A DNA stretch of 16,510 nucleotides, taken from the NCBI GenBank assembly GCA_023432845.1, contig JAEZEY010000079.1, positions 1-16,510 on the forward strand, written 5' to 3'. The notes below the pieces were generated by a model. The model saw only the letters and a list, made by a program, of their open reading frames with translations. It did no database searches and was not told the DNA's origin. A program made the translations under genes and the position numbers. Shown piece by piece: positions 1 through 7,216 of the stretch. The first letter of the stretch is position 1. Every line of letters starts with the position of its first letter. This stretch comes from Pseudomonadota bacterium (GTDB lineage: Bacteria; Pseudomonadota; Alphaproteobacteria; Rhizobiales; Xanthobacteraceae).

Positions 1-432
1 TTGCACCGCCATCAGGCCCTGCACCTGCTGCAGGTCCATCGCCGCGCGTTCATAGGCCTGCGTTGTCGCCGCGCCGCGCGTGATCAGCTCGCTGACGCGG
101 TTCATCTCGTTCTTGAGGAAGTTCTCGCGGGCGCGCAGTTCTTTCATCTGCGCCTGCACCTCGCGATCGTCGAGGCGGGCGAGCACGTCACCCTTGGCGA
201 CGGTCTTGCCCTCGCAGTCGCAAATCTCGACGATGCGGTCGCGGATGACGCTGGCCACTTTGGCCCAGCGCACCGGCTCGACGCCACCGGTGGCGTAGAC
301 AATTTCGACCGCCGTACCGCGCGCGGCAGCGACGGCCGCGACATGCGGCCACTGGCTGATGCGCCACGCGATCGCCCCGCCGGCGACCGCTACGACCAGG
401 AGGGCGAGAAGGACGATCCGCCGTTTTTGCAT
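1..432 (-). CDS. Membrane-fusion (HlyD/MacA-like) efflux periplasmic adaptor, N-terminal part
   Basis: The minus-strand ORF begins at an ATG (complement of 430-432) and stays open for 144 codons to the window edge, so only the N-terminus is present. The protein starts with MQKRR followed by a hydrophobic segment (about residues 6-26), an inner-membrane anchor. A beta/lipoyl-like region follows (about 42-92) with the GDVLARLDD hallmark of the biotinyl-lipoyl half-motif. A charged helical stretch (about 93-144, VQAQMKELRARENFLKNEM) then opens the alpha-hairpin coiled coil. This order is that of periplasmic adaptors linking an inner-membrane ABC or RND pump to an outer-membrane channel. The partner permease should lie beyond the window's left edge. 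The upstream Shine-Dalgarno is weak. It reads in the same direction as the aminotransferase gene, with a structured repeat between them. The family is fairly sure; the pump type and substrate cannot be told. Confidence 0.85.
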   Translation of the reverse strand, partial: MQKRRIVLLALLVVAVAGGAIAWRISQWPHVAAVAAARGTAVEIVYATGGVEPVRWAKVASVIRDRIVEICDCEGKTVAKGDVLARLDDREVQAQMKELRARENFLKNEMNRVSELITRGAATTQAYERAAMDLQQVQGLMAVQ

Positions 433-500
433 GGGGCAAGTCTAACGGCGGCGCCGACCGATGCAATTGACGTACCGCAAGGGGCACAAAACGTTACATT

Positions 501-576
501 CTTGTAGCCCGGATGAGCGCAGCGAAATCCGGGAACGGCGTCCCCGCATTCCGCTTCGCTTCATGCGGGCTACAAG
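501..576. repeat. Intergenic palindromic repeat with two nested hairpins (three-way fold)
   Basis: The outer arms CTTGTAG (501-507) and CTACAAG (570-576) are perfectly complementary and enclose two smaller hairpins. These are CCCGGAT/ATCCGGG (508-514/527-533) and CCCGCAT/ATGCGGG (543-549/563-569). Read end to end, the terminal 11 bp (501-511 and 566-576) also form a perfect inverted repeat. The element ends one base before the stop codon of the aminotransferase gene (578-580, minus strand). It lies between that gene and the efflux adaptor gene, which reads the same way. It resembles short interspersed palindromic repeats that I recall as abundant in Bradyrhizobium-type genomes (inference). 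It may act as a transcript 3' end or processing element. No U-tract follows, so it is not a classical intrinsic terminator. Confidence 0.8.
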
Positions 577-577
577 C

Positions 578-1921
578 CTACGCCCCCTGCTTGATGACCG
601 CCGCGACCTTGGAGATGATCTCGTCGATCTGGTCCTCGGTCACGATCAGCGGCGGCGACATCGCGAGCGAGTCGCCCGAGGTGCGGAACATGATGCCGTG
701 CTCGTGGAAGCCGTTTTCCAGCGCCTCATAACCGCGCTTGCCGACGGCGTCTGGTTTGCTCGCCAGATCGATGCCCGCCATCAGACCGACGACGCGGATG
801 TCGAGCACGCCCGGCAGGCCCTTGAGGCTCATGACGGCCTGCGCCCAGACGGGCTCGAGCTTCTTCGCCCGCTCGAACAGCTTTTCATCGCGATAGAGAT
901 CGAGCGTGGCGAGACCGGCGGCGCAGGCCAAGGGATGCGCCGAATAGGTGTAGCCGTGGAACAGTTCGATGACGTGGTCTGGTCCTGTCATGAAGGCATC
1001 GTGAATGCCCTTGCGCGCGATGACGCCGCCCATCGGCACCGAGCCTGACGTAATGCCCTTGGCGAAGCAGATCATGTCCGGCGTGACGCCGTAGCGCTCG
1101 GCGGCGAAGGCATGGCCAAGACGGCCATAGCCGGTGATGACTTCGTCGAACACCAGCAGGATGCCGTGCTTGTCGCAGATCTGACGCAGGCGCTTGAGAT
1201 AGCCCTTCGGCGGCGGCAGCACCGCGGTCGAACCGGACACCGGCTCGACGAAGACGGCGGCGATGGTCGAGGCGTCGTGCAGCGCCACCAGACGGTCGAG
1301 CTCGTCGGCAAGATGTTCGCCCCAGTCGGGCTCGCCAACCGAGAAGGCCTGCTCGGCGCGGTTATAGGTCGATTGCAGGTGATCGACGCCGGCCAGCAAT
1401 GTGCCAAACTGCTTGCGGTTGGCGACCATGCCGCCGATCGAGGTGCCGCCGAAGCCGACGCCGTGATAGCCGCGCTCGCGGCCGATGAAGCGCACGCGCG
1501 TCGCCTCACCCCTGGCACGGTGATAGGCCAGCGCGATCTTCATCGCAGTGTCGTCGGCTTCCGAGCCCGAGTTGCAAAAGAAGACGTGGTCGAGATCGCC
1601 CGGCGCCAGGGCCGCGATCCGGCTCGCCAGCTCGAACGCCTTGGGATGGCCGAACTGGAAGGTCGGCGAGAAGTCGAGTTCGGCCGCCTGCTTCTGGATC
1701 GCGGCGACGATGGAATCGCGGTTATGGCCGGCGTTCGTGCACCACAGGCCGGCCGAGGCGTCGATGATCCGGCGGCCCTCCGGCGTGAAGTAATGCATGT
1801 CCTTGGCGCTCGCGACCATGCGCGGCCGCGCCTTGAAGGAGCGGTTGGACGTAAAGGGCATCCAGAACGGCGCAAGGTCGTTGGGGACGGAGGTCGATGC
1901 GATTTTGGGGGCCAGGGCCAT
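578..1921 (-). CDS. Class III aminotransferase, omega-amino acid (beta-alanine):pyruvate type
   Basis: This 447-residue PLP enzyme of aminotransferase class III (fold type I) would move the omega-amino group of substrates such as beta-alanine to pyruvate, giving malonate semialdehyde and alanine. Visible signature: the PLP phosphate-binding NSGSEADDTA (117-126), YHG at 152-154, EPVSGS at 226-231, the cofactor-ring aspartate D259 in LLVFDEVITGYGR, and the Schiff-base lysine K288 in CFAKGITSG. H323-G-YTYSAHP and the C-terminal small domain complete the fold. The N-terminal FWMPFTSNR segment (about 19-27) is typical of the beta-alanine/omega-amino acid:pyruvate subgroup. Length matches the family. 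The chosen ATG has an AGGAAA Shine-Dalgarno about 11 bases upstream. It diverges from hisS across a short intergenic region. Other omega-transaminase substrates (putrescine, taurine, aromatic amines) cannot be excluded. Confidence 0.9.
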   Translation of the reverse strand: MALAPKIASTSVPNDLAPFWMPFTSNRSFKARPRMVASAKDMHYFTPEGRRIIDASAGLWCTNAGHNRDSIVAAIQKQAAELDFSPTFQFGHPKAFELASRIAALAPGDLDHVFFCNSGSEADDTAMKIALAYHRARGEATRVRFIGRERGYHGVGFGGTSIGGMVANRKQFGTLLAGVDHLQSTYNRAEQAFSVGEPDWGEHLADELDRLVALHDASTIAAVFVEPVSGSTAVLPPPKGYLKRLRQICDKHGILLVFDEVITGYGRLGHAFAAERYGVTPDMICFAKGITSGSVPMGGVIARKGIHDAFMTGPDHVIELFHGYTYSAHPLACAAGLATLDLYRDEKLFERAKKLEPVWAQAVMSLKGLPGVLDIRVVGLMAGIDLASKPDAVGKRGYEALENGFHEHGIMFRTSGDSLAMSPPLIVTEDQIDEIISKVAAVIKQGA

Positions 1922-2056
1922 GGGACACTCGCTTTCCTGCCGCCGGGAGGCGGCTGATCGGTTAGGCTTCTGAGATATCCGCTTTTCCGTCTAATGACAA
2001 AGCGGGAAACGGCTGCTACCACCGCGCAAATTCACCACCAGATATTCGAAGTGACG

Positions 2057-3571
2057 ATGGCTGATCCGAAATCCGGTAAAAAGCCGCAGAAACTCAAGGC
2101 GCGCATGCCGCGGGGCCTGGCCGACCGCGGCCCGGCCGAGATCGCCGCGACGCGGGCCATGGTCGAGACCATCCGCCAGACTTTCGAGCGCTATGGCTTC
2201 GACCCGGTCGAAACGCCGACCTTCGAATACACCGACGCGCTCGGCAAATTCCTGCCCGACCAGGACCGGCCGAACGAAGGCGTGTTCTCGTTTCAGGACG
2301 ACGACGAGCAGTGGATCTCGCTGCGCTACGACCTCACCGCGCCGCTCGCGCGCTACGTCGCCGAGAATTATCAGCACCTTGCGCTGCCCTATCGCAGCTA
2401 TCGCCAGGGCTATGTCTATCGCAACGAGAAGCCCGGCCCCGGCCGCTTCCGCCAGTTCATGCAGTTCGATGCCGATACCGTCGGCTCGCCCAGCATGGCC
2501 GCGGATGCCGAGATGTGCATGCTCGCCGCCGACACCATGGAAGCGCTCGGCATCAAGCGCGGCGACTATGTGGTGAAGGTGAGCAACCGCAAGGTGCTCG
2601 ACGGCATTCTCGAAGCGATCGAGCTTGGCGGCGACGCCAATGCCGGACGCCGCCTCACCGTGCTGCGCGCGATCGACAAGCTGGACCGGCTCGGTTTCGA
2701 TGCCGTACGCGAATTGCTCGGTCCCGGTCGCAAGGACGAGAGCGGCGATTTCACCAAGGGCGCCGGTCTTGATGAAACGGCCTGCGACGCCGTACTCGGC
2801 TTCCTGCGTGTCAGCACTTACAACGTTTCCGAAATGCTCGACCGTCAGGAGGCTTTGGTGTCTGGCTCGAATGCCGGCGTCGATGGCGTCGCCGAGCTGC
2901 GCGCCATTGCCGATCTGGTAGCCGCCGCCGGTTATGACGATGGCCGCGTCCGTATCGATCCGTCCGTCGTCCGTGGTCTCGAATATTACACCGGCCCGGT
3001 CTACGAAGTTGAACTCACCTTCGAGGTGATGGATGAGAAAGGCCGCCCGGTGCGCTTCGGCTCGGTCGGCGGTGGCGGCCGTTACGATGGCCTCGTCTCG
3101 CGCTTCATGGGCCAGCCGGTGCCGGCAACCGGATTCTCCATCGGCGTATCGCGCCTGCAGGCGGCGCTCACCGCGCTCGGCACGCTTTCGTCGAAGCCCG
3201 AGCCCGGCCCGGTCGTCGTCACCATCATGGATCGCGACAATGTGCCGGCCTATCAGCGCATGGTGACCGAACTGCGCAATGCCGGCATCCGCGCCGAACT
3301 CTATCTCGGCAATCCGAAGAACAATGTCGGCCAGCAGTTGAAGTATGCCGACAAGCGGCACAGCCCCTGCGCCGTCATTCAAGGCTCGAACGAGCGCGAC
3401 GCCAAACAGGTCATCATCCGTGACCTGATCGCCGGGGCCGAAACCGCCGCGTCGTCGGAAGCGGATCGCGAGGACTATCTCAAGAAGCAAGCGGCGGCGC
3501 AGGAAACGGTCAACGAAGCTGACCTTGTCGATGCCGTGCGCAAGGTGCTGGCGCGTCACGGTCGCGCCTAG
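2057..3571 (+). CDS. hisS: Histidyl-tRNA synthetase
   Basis: This class II synthetase charges tRNA-His with histidine in the cytoplasm. Starting at ATG 2057 (MADPKSG, GAAG just upstream) gives 504 residues. An in-frame ATG at 1994 would add 21 residues but has no ribosome site, so it is less likely. The motif 2 region is at about 119-140 (YRNEKPGPGRFRQF, then MQFDAD). The histidine-binding signature is RGLEYYTG (306-313). Motif 3 elements are GGGGRYDGL (338-346) and TGFSIGVSRL (358-367). The anticodon-binding domain starts near residue 380 and includes NNVGQQLKYADKRHSP and a final AVRKVLARHG helix. The motif 2 loop differs from the usual bacterial form (GRYRQFHQ...) and looks alphaproteobacterial or eukaryote-like, as expected for enzymes that use tRNA-His without G-1. 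Downstream, hisZ and hisG follow after an inserted opposite-strand block. Confidence 0.97.
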   Translation: MADPKSGKKPQKLKARMPRGLADRGPAEIAATRAMVETIRQTFERYGFDPVETPTFEYTDALGKFLPDQDRPNEGVFSFQDDDEQWISLRYDLTAPLARYVAENYQHLALPYRSYRQGYVYRNEKPGPGRFRQFMQFDADTVGSPSMAADAEMCMLAADTMEALGIKRGDYVVKVSNRKVLDGILEAIELGGDANAGRRLTVLRAIDKLDRLGFDAVRELLGPGRKDESGDFTKGAGLDETACDAVLGFLRVSTYNVSEMLDRQEALVSGSNAGVDGVAELRAIADLVAAAGYDDGRVRIDPSVVRGLEYYTGPVYEVELTFEVMDEKGRPVRFGSVGGGGRYDGLVSRFMGQPVPATGFSIGVSRLQAALTALGTLSSKPEPGPVVVTIMDRDNVPAYQRMVTELRNAGIRAELYLGNPKNNVGQQLKYADKRHSPCAVIQGSNERDAKQVIIRDLIAGAETAASSEADREDYLKKQAAAQETVNEADLVDAVRKVLARHGRA

Positions 3572-3702
3572 GCGCTTTCACCGCGGCGTCACCCGCCGGT
3601 CATCGGCCGTAAAGTCGCAGCCGCTAGCCTCCCCCGGAACGAAAACGGTTCTGGCGCATTGTGCCGCCAAACCGACAACAAGCGTACCGGGGAGACGGTC
3701 CG

Positions 3703-3873
3703 ATGGATGATCGTTGGCCTTACCCAATTCCGATGACAATGCAGAGGCAGACCGGCTCCGCGCCGAAACCGCGCGCGGTCAGCAGTCCACCGGTTGCACC
3801 GGCGCCCGATGCCGATAAGGCCCGCGACAGCCGGCCCGACGCGGCGCAGAGCACGATCGCACCCGAGCTTTAG
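3703..3873 (+). CDS. Small Pro-rich hypothetical protein (56 aa)
   Basis: The short ORF reads MDDRWPYPIPMTMQRQ and then a Pro/Ala-rich, charged tail ending in TIAPEL. The start is set by a good Shine-Dalgarno, GGGGAG at 3689-3694, eight bases before ATG 3703. An in-frame GTG at 3661 would add 14 residues but has no such site. No transmembrane segment, cysteine motif or known domain is visible, and the sequence looks disordered. It lies 131 bp after hisS on the same strand and ends 12 bp before the convergent SnoaL-like gene. The function is unknown. It may be a real small protein, because the ribosome site is convincing, but coding is not proven. Confidence 0.5.
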   Translation: MDDRWPYPIPMTMQRQTGSAPKPRAVSSPPVAPAPDADKARDSRPDAAQSTIAPEL

Positions 3874-3885
3874 GTTTTTCGGCTG

Positions 3886-4392
3886 CTAGACGATGACGAT
3901 GTTGTCGTCGGCGAGCGGCGGCGCGTCGCCGACTTCGATGACGTGACCGAGCACTTGTTCGGCGGCGTCGTAACTGTCCAAAACCGATACGTTCTCGATC
4001 ACCTTGCCGTCCTGGAACCGGAAGAAGTTGGCCACCCGGTAGCTTACCGTACGGCCGTCGGCCACAAGCCGCCCCGTCAGCCGGGTCTGCGCCGCGCCGC
4101 GGTTGCCGTCGACCAGGAGTTTCTCACGCACCACTTTGACGTTGTTCAGCACATTTCGCGCCCGCCGCGCCATGACGTCGATGACGGCCGCCTTGCCGCG
4201 ATGGATGCCGCAATACGGGATCACATCGATCGGGCCGTTGATGGTCCAGACTACGTTGTCATGCAGATAGGTGCCGAAGGCCGCGGCATCGCGCGAGGCG
4301 AAGGCCTTGAAATAGGCCTCGACCACCGACGGATCGACGACATTCTCAGCAACGTCCTCAGCGAGGGGCTGGGTTCGCAGCGCCTGGCTCAT
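3886..4392 (-). CDS. NTF2/SnoaL-like (nuclear transport factor 2 fold) protein, copy A
   Basis: This 168-residue protein has the pattern of the SnoaL/ketosteroid-isomerase-like NTF2 superfamily. An N-terminal helix pair (VVEAYFKAFASRDAAAFGTYL, about 23-43) leads into LHDNVVWTINGPI and YCGIHRGKAAV, then beta strands and FRFQDGKVIENVSVLDSYDAAEQVLGH. Members are small alpha+beta-cone enzymes or binding proteins, often dimers. The substrate cannot be read from the sequence. The protein is clearly paralogous to the upstream gene 4389-4853: LHD-V-W-I-GPI, YCG, GKA and FRFQDGKVIE are shared. A stretch of 23 bases is identical at 3995-4017 and 4498-4520. The ATG overlaps the upstream stop as ATGA, so the two are probably translationally coupled. 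An N-terminal extension of about 20 residues is absent from its partner. Confidence 0.85.
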   Translation of the reverse strand: MSQALRTQPLAEDVAENVVDPSVVEAYFKAFASRDAAAFGTYLHDNVVWTINGPIDVIPYCGIHRGKAAVIDVMARRARNVLNNVKVVREKLLVDGNRGAAQTRLTGRLVADGRTVSYRVANFFRFQDGKVIENVSVLDSYDAAEQVLGHVIEVGDAPPLADDNIVIV

Positions 4393-4853
4393 AGCAGCAC
4401 CAGGTTTCTGGCTTGCTCAGGGAGGTCGTCATGCAGGGCGAGCGAATGGCCGAGCATCTGTTCGGCGGCGTCGAAGGTGTCGATGATCGACAGCGTTTCG
4501 ATCACCTTGCCGTCCTGGAAGCGGATGAAGTGGGCGAACCGGTAGCCGATCTGGCGGCCGTCGCTGCGGCGTCGCGCTGTTAGGCGGTTAAGAGTGGCGA
4601 CATTGTTTCCGTCGATGACCACGGATTCATGGCGTACCTTCAGGTCGGCGAGAACGCTCGGCAGGATGTTGCACGCCATTTCAAGGACCTGCGCCTTGCC
4701 ATGGCGTTCGCCACAATACCGCAGCACGGCAATAGGGCCGCTGATGCTCCATTCGACATCGTCGTGGAGCATGGCCGCGAGCTTGTCGCGGTCACCGATC
4801 ATGTAGGCGTCGTAGAAAGCGTCCACGACCTGCCGGGTTACGGGTTGGGCCAT
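4389..4853 (-). CDS. NTF2/SnoaL-like (nuclear transport factor 2 fold) protein, copy B
   Basis: This 154-residue first gene of the two-gene minus-strand unit has the same fold and motifs as its downstream paralogue: VVDAFYDAYMIGDRDKLAAML, LHDDVEWSISGPI, YCGERHGKAQV, FIRFQDGKVIE, DAAEQMLGHSL. A strong Shine-Dalgarno AAGGAGG (complement of 4862-4868) precedes the ATG by eight bases, which fixes the start. The last four bases overlap copy A (ATGA), which indicates an operon and co-translation. NTF2-like proteins usually dimerise, so a heterodimer of the two is plausible (inference). Neighbouring genes give no metabolic clue, since the histidine genes on both sides read the other way. It could be a hydratase, an isomerase or a non-catalytic ligand binder. 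Confidence 0.87.
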   Translation of the reverse strand: MAQPVTRQVVDAFYDAYMIGDRDKLAAMLHDDVEWSISGPIAVLRYCGERHGKAQVLEMACNILPSVLADLKVRHESVVIDGNNVATLNRLTARRRSDGRQIGYRFAHFIRFQDGKVIETLSIIDTFDAAEQMLGHSLALHDDLPEQARNLVLL

Positions 4854-4902
4854 CGAGCCAGCCTCCTTGGACCAGTGAACCGCCGTTGTGTTGAAAATTC
4901 CT

Positions 4903-4921
4903 TACTTGTCAGGTACTTGTC
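4903..4921. promoter_or_regulatory. Direct repeat TACTTGTC x2 in the SnoaL/hisZ divergent region
   Basis: TACTTGTC occurs at 4903-4910 and again at 4914-4921, starts 11 bases apart, about one helical turn. It lies 50 bp upstream of the SnoaL-like copy B start, between divergent transcription units. The spacing would suit a tandem-bound regulator. An 8-base repeat can also arise by chance, and no regulator is known for it. Confidence 0.3.
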
Positions 4922-5087
4922 CGCCCACTCGTGCTGCATCGCACCAAAACGGATCGGCTTGGCGGGACGAATTTCGTTAACGACGCCAGTTATTTAAGCG
5001 CGAGCTGCGGTGTCGCGGTCAGGCATTCGTCGAAACCTTAAACCCGACGTGCTAAAGCGCCGCACGACGATTGGGACGCCGGACGAG

Positions 5088-6248
5088 ATGAACGGGAATT
5101 GGCCAACAAGCGGCACGGGCGCCGCATCGGACCCAAGAGCGGAAACGCTGCTCGCGTCCTATGAGCGCGCCGGCTATGAGCGTGTGTCGCCGCCAATCCT
5201 GCAGCCGGCCGAACCGTTTCTCGACCTGTCGGGCGAGGATATCCGCCGCCGCATGTTCCTCACCACCGCGCCCGGTGGCGCCGAACTCTGCCTGCGGCCC
5301 GATCTGACCATCCCGGTCTCGCGCGACTACCTTGCCTCCCCGCTCGCCGGGAGGCCGGCGAGCTACTGCTACCTCGGCCCGGTCTTCCGGCACCGCGCCG
5401 GCGAAAGCGCCGAATTCCTGCAAGGCGGTGTCGAGAGTTTCGGCCGTACCGACACGGCGGCCTCCGATGCGGAAATGCTCGCACTGGGGCTCGAGACAAC
5501 CGCGAGCTACGGCCTGACCGCGCCCGACATGAAAACCGGCGACGTCGCGCTGTTCGCGGCGCTGATCGCCGCGCTCGATCTCGCCCCGGCCTGGAAGCGC
5601 CGCCTGATCAAGGATTTCAACCGCAAGGCCAACCTGGCGCAGGACCTCGACCGGCTGGTCCTCGGCGGCAATAACGGCCGCCCGGAATATCAGGGCGTGC
5701 TCGCCGCGCTCGCCGGCTCCGACCCGAAAGGCGCGCACGCGCTGGTCACCGATTTGCTCTCGATCGCCGGCATAAGCGCGGTGGGCGGCCGCTCGGTCGC
5801 CGAGATCGCGGACCGTTTCCTCGAGCAATCGGCGCTGGGCGCCTCGACCAAGCTGCCGGGCGACGTGCGTGGCCTGATCGAACGCTTCCTGGCCATCGCC
5901 GGCGATCCCGACGAGGCGACGGCCGAGCTCCGGGCTCTGGCGGCCGATGCCAATCTCGTTGGCGAGATGTCATCCGCGCTCGATCTCATGGAAAGCCGCA
6001 ACGGTTTCCTTGCCGCGCGCGATATCGATCTCAAGCGCGTGCATTTCTCCACCGCCTTCGGCCGCGGCTTCGACTACTACACCGGCTTCGTCTTCGAGAT
6101 TACCGACCCCTCGCGCACCGGCGATCCGCTGGTGTCGGGCGGGCGCTATGACGGCCTGCTGACGCGGCTCGGCGCCGCCGAACCGATCCCGGCGATCGGC
6201 TTTGCGGTCTGGATCGAACGCCTCGCCGTCTATGGAGGCGCAGCATGA
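5088..6248 (+). CDS. hisZ: ATP phosphoribosyltransferase regulatory subunit HisZ
   Basis: HisZ is a HisRS-like, non-charging partner that activates short-type HisG and carries histidine feedback control. ATG 5088 (MNGNWPTSG) gives 386 residues. The open frame extends upstream to a GTG at 5010, but that part has a basic, non-conserved sequence, so 5088 is preferred. HisRS-like catalytic-core features are present: LQPAEPFLDLSGEDIRRRMF (about 40-59), LRPDLTIPVSR, YLGPVFRHR with EFLQGGVESFG as the motif 2 equivalent, the histidine-site RGFDYYTGFVFEI, and SGGRYDGLLTRL with IPAIGFAVWIERL as motif 3. The protein stops right after motif 3, so the anticodon-binding domain seen in hisS is absent, as expected for HisZ. 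Its TGA overlaps the hisG ATG (ATGA, 6245-6248), giving a tightly coupled two-gene operon. Confidence 0.95.
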   Translation: MNGNWPTSGTGAASDPRAETLLASYERAGYERVSPPILQPAEPFLDLSGEDIRRRMFLTTAPGGAELCLRPDLTIPVSRDYLASPLAGRPASYCYLGPVFRHRAGESAEFLQGGVESFGRTDTAASDAEMLALGLETTASYGLTAPDMKTGDVALFAALIAALDLAPAWKRRLIKDFNRKANLAQDLDRLVLGGNNGRPEYQGVLAALAGSDPKGAHALVTDLLSIAGISAVGGRSVAEIADRFLEQSALGASTKLPGDVRGLIERFLAIAGDPDEATAELRALAADANLVGEMSSALDLMESRNGFLAARDIDLKRVHFSTAFGRGFDYYTGFVFEITDPSRTGDPLVSGGRYDGLLTRLGAAEPIPAIGFAVWIERLAVYGGAA

Positions 6249-7216
6249 GCGCGCCGCTGGTTCTCGCCGTGCCCGCCAAGGGCCGGCTGCAGGAAAACGC
6301 CGAAAGCTTTTTCGCGCGCTCCGGGCTGCAGCTCGTCAAGCCGCGCGGCGCCCGCGATTATCGCGGCGAAGTCGCCGGGCTCGACGGCGTCGAGGTCGCC
6401 TATCTGTCGGCGAGCGAAATCACCGCGCAGCTCGCCGCCGGCACCGTCCATATGGGCGTGACCGGCGAGGATCTGATCCGCGAGCAGATCGCCGACGCGG
6501 ACGACAAGGTCGTGCTCCTCGAGCCGCTCGGCTTCGGTTTCGCCAATGTCGTGGTCGCGGTGCCGCAGGCGTGGATCGATGTGCGCACCATGGCCGACAT
6601 TGACGATGTCGCCACCGGCTTCCGCCAGCATCACGGCCGCAAGATGCGGGTCGCCACCAAATACATCAACCTGACGCGCGAGTTCTTCTCGGCGCACGGC
6701 ATCATCGACTATCGCATCGTCGAAAGCGCGGGCGCGACCGAAGGCGCGCCGGCCGCCGGCACCGCCGAGCTGATCGTCGACATCACTACGACCGGCACGA
6801 CGCTCGCCGCCAATGCGCTGAAGATCGTCGATGACGGCGTCATGCTGCGTTCGCAGGCCAATCTCGTCGCCGCGCGCACCGCCGACTGGGATAGCGGCAC
6901 GCGCGAGACCGCGCGCGTCATCCTCGACCGCATCGCGGCGCAGGCGCGCGCCCGCGCCTATCGCGAGGTACGCTCGCGCTTTGCCGCCTGCGACGACAGA
7001 CTCGTCGAAGATGCCAAGGCGAAATTCGGCGTACAGACGCCGTTCGGCGGCCCGACCTCGTCGGGCATGCTGACGCTGCACTGCCCGCCCGGTCAGGTCT
7101 ATGCACTGACGTCGTTCCTGCGCGAGCGCGGCGCCGAGGCGGTCGCGGTCGCCGACCTCGACTACGTGTTCTCGAAAGACAACCCGCTGTACGCCAAGCT
7201 GGAAGCGGCGCTTTAA
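6245..7216 (+). CDS. hisG: ATP phosphoribosyltransferase catalytic subunit HisG (with extra C-terminal domain)
   Basis: HisG catalyses the first step of histidine synthesis, ATP + PRPP to phosphoribosyl-ATP. Of 323 residues, the first ~225 form the catalytic core: LAVPAKGRLQE (7-17), GVTGEDLIRE (71-80), and the PRPP loop ELIVDITTTGTTLAAN (175-190). Short-form HisG that needs HisZ is usually about 210-230 residues. Here about 95 further residues follow, including MLTLHCPPGQVYALTSF and LRERGAEAVAVADLDYVFS. That region resembles the ACT-like regulatory domain of long-form HisG (inference from pattern). I recall ~325-residue HisG proteins in related Bradyrhizobiaceae, so this is probably a lineage trait rather than a local fusion. 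The gene overlaps hisZ by four bases and ends at 7216, directly abutting the stop of the convergent gene. Confidence 0.96.
   Translation: MSAPLVLAVPAKGRLQENAESFFARSGLQLVKPRGARDYRGEVAGLDGVEVAYLSASEITAQLAAGTVHMGVTGEDLIREQIADADDKVVLLEPLGFGFANVVVAVPQAWIDVRTMADIDDVATGFRQHHGRKMRVATKYINLTREFFSAHGIIDYRIVESAGATEGAPAAGTAELIVDITTTGTTLAANALKIVDDGVMLRSQANLVAARTADWDSGTRETARVILDRIAAQARARAYREVRSRFAACDDRLVEDAKAKFGVQTPFGGPTSSGMLTLHCPPGQVYALTSFLRERGAEAVAVADLDYVFSKDNPLYAKLEAAL

Noticed and set aside
1939..1954. GCCGCC/GGCGGC hairpin between aminotransferase and hisS as a regulatory element
   Set aside because: A 6-bp GC stem is common by chance at this base composition and it lies in the aminotransferase leader without other support.
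1112..1957. 281-codon plus-strand frame opposite the aminotransferase
   Set aside because: The aminotransferase has all PLP motifs in order on the other strand; this frame shows no domain and crosses its start.
1991..3559. A 522-codon open frame antisense to hisS
   Set aside because: It mirrors hisS almost exactly, has low-complexity His/Arg/Glu/Ala composition and no recognisable domain. In GC-rich genes with third-position GC bias the antisense frame is often open.
3572..3702. hisS transcription terminator
   Set aside because: Only a weak imperfect hairpin (around 3640-3654) is seen, with no U-run; not enough to call.
5010..5087. GTG start of hisZ at 5010
   Set aside because: It would add a basic, non-family-like segment and has no Shine-Dalgarno; ATG 5088 fits HisZ length better.
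5052..7081. Long minus-strand frames opposite hisZ and hisG (5052-5828 and 6230-7081)
   Set aside because: They are shadows of well-supported genes, with biased Arg/Gly/Ala/Asp content and no motif.
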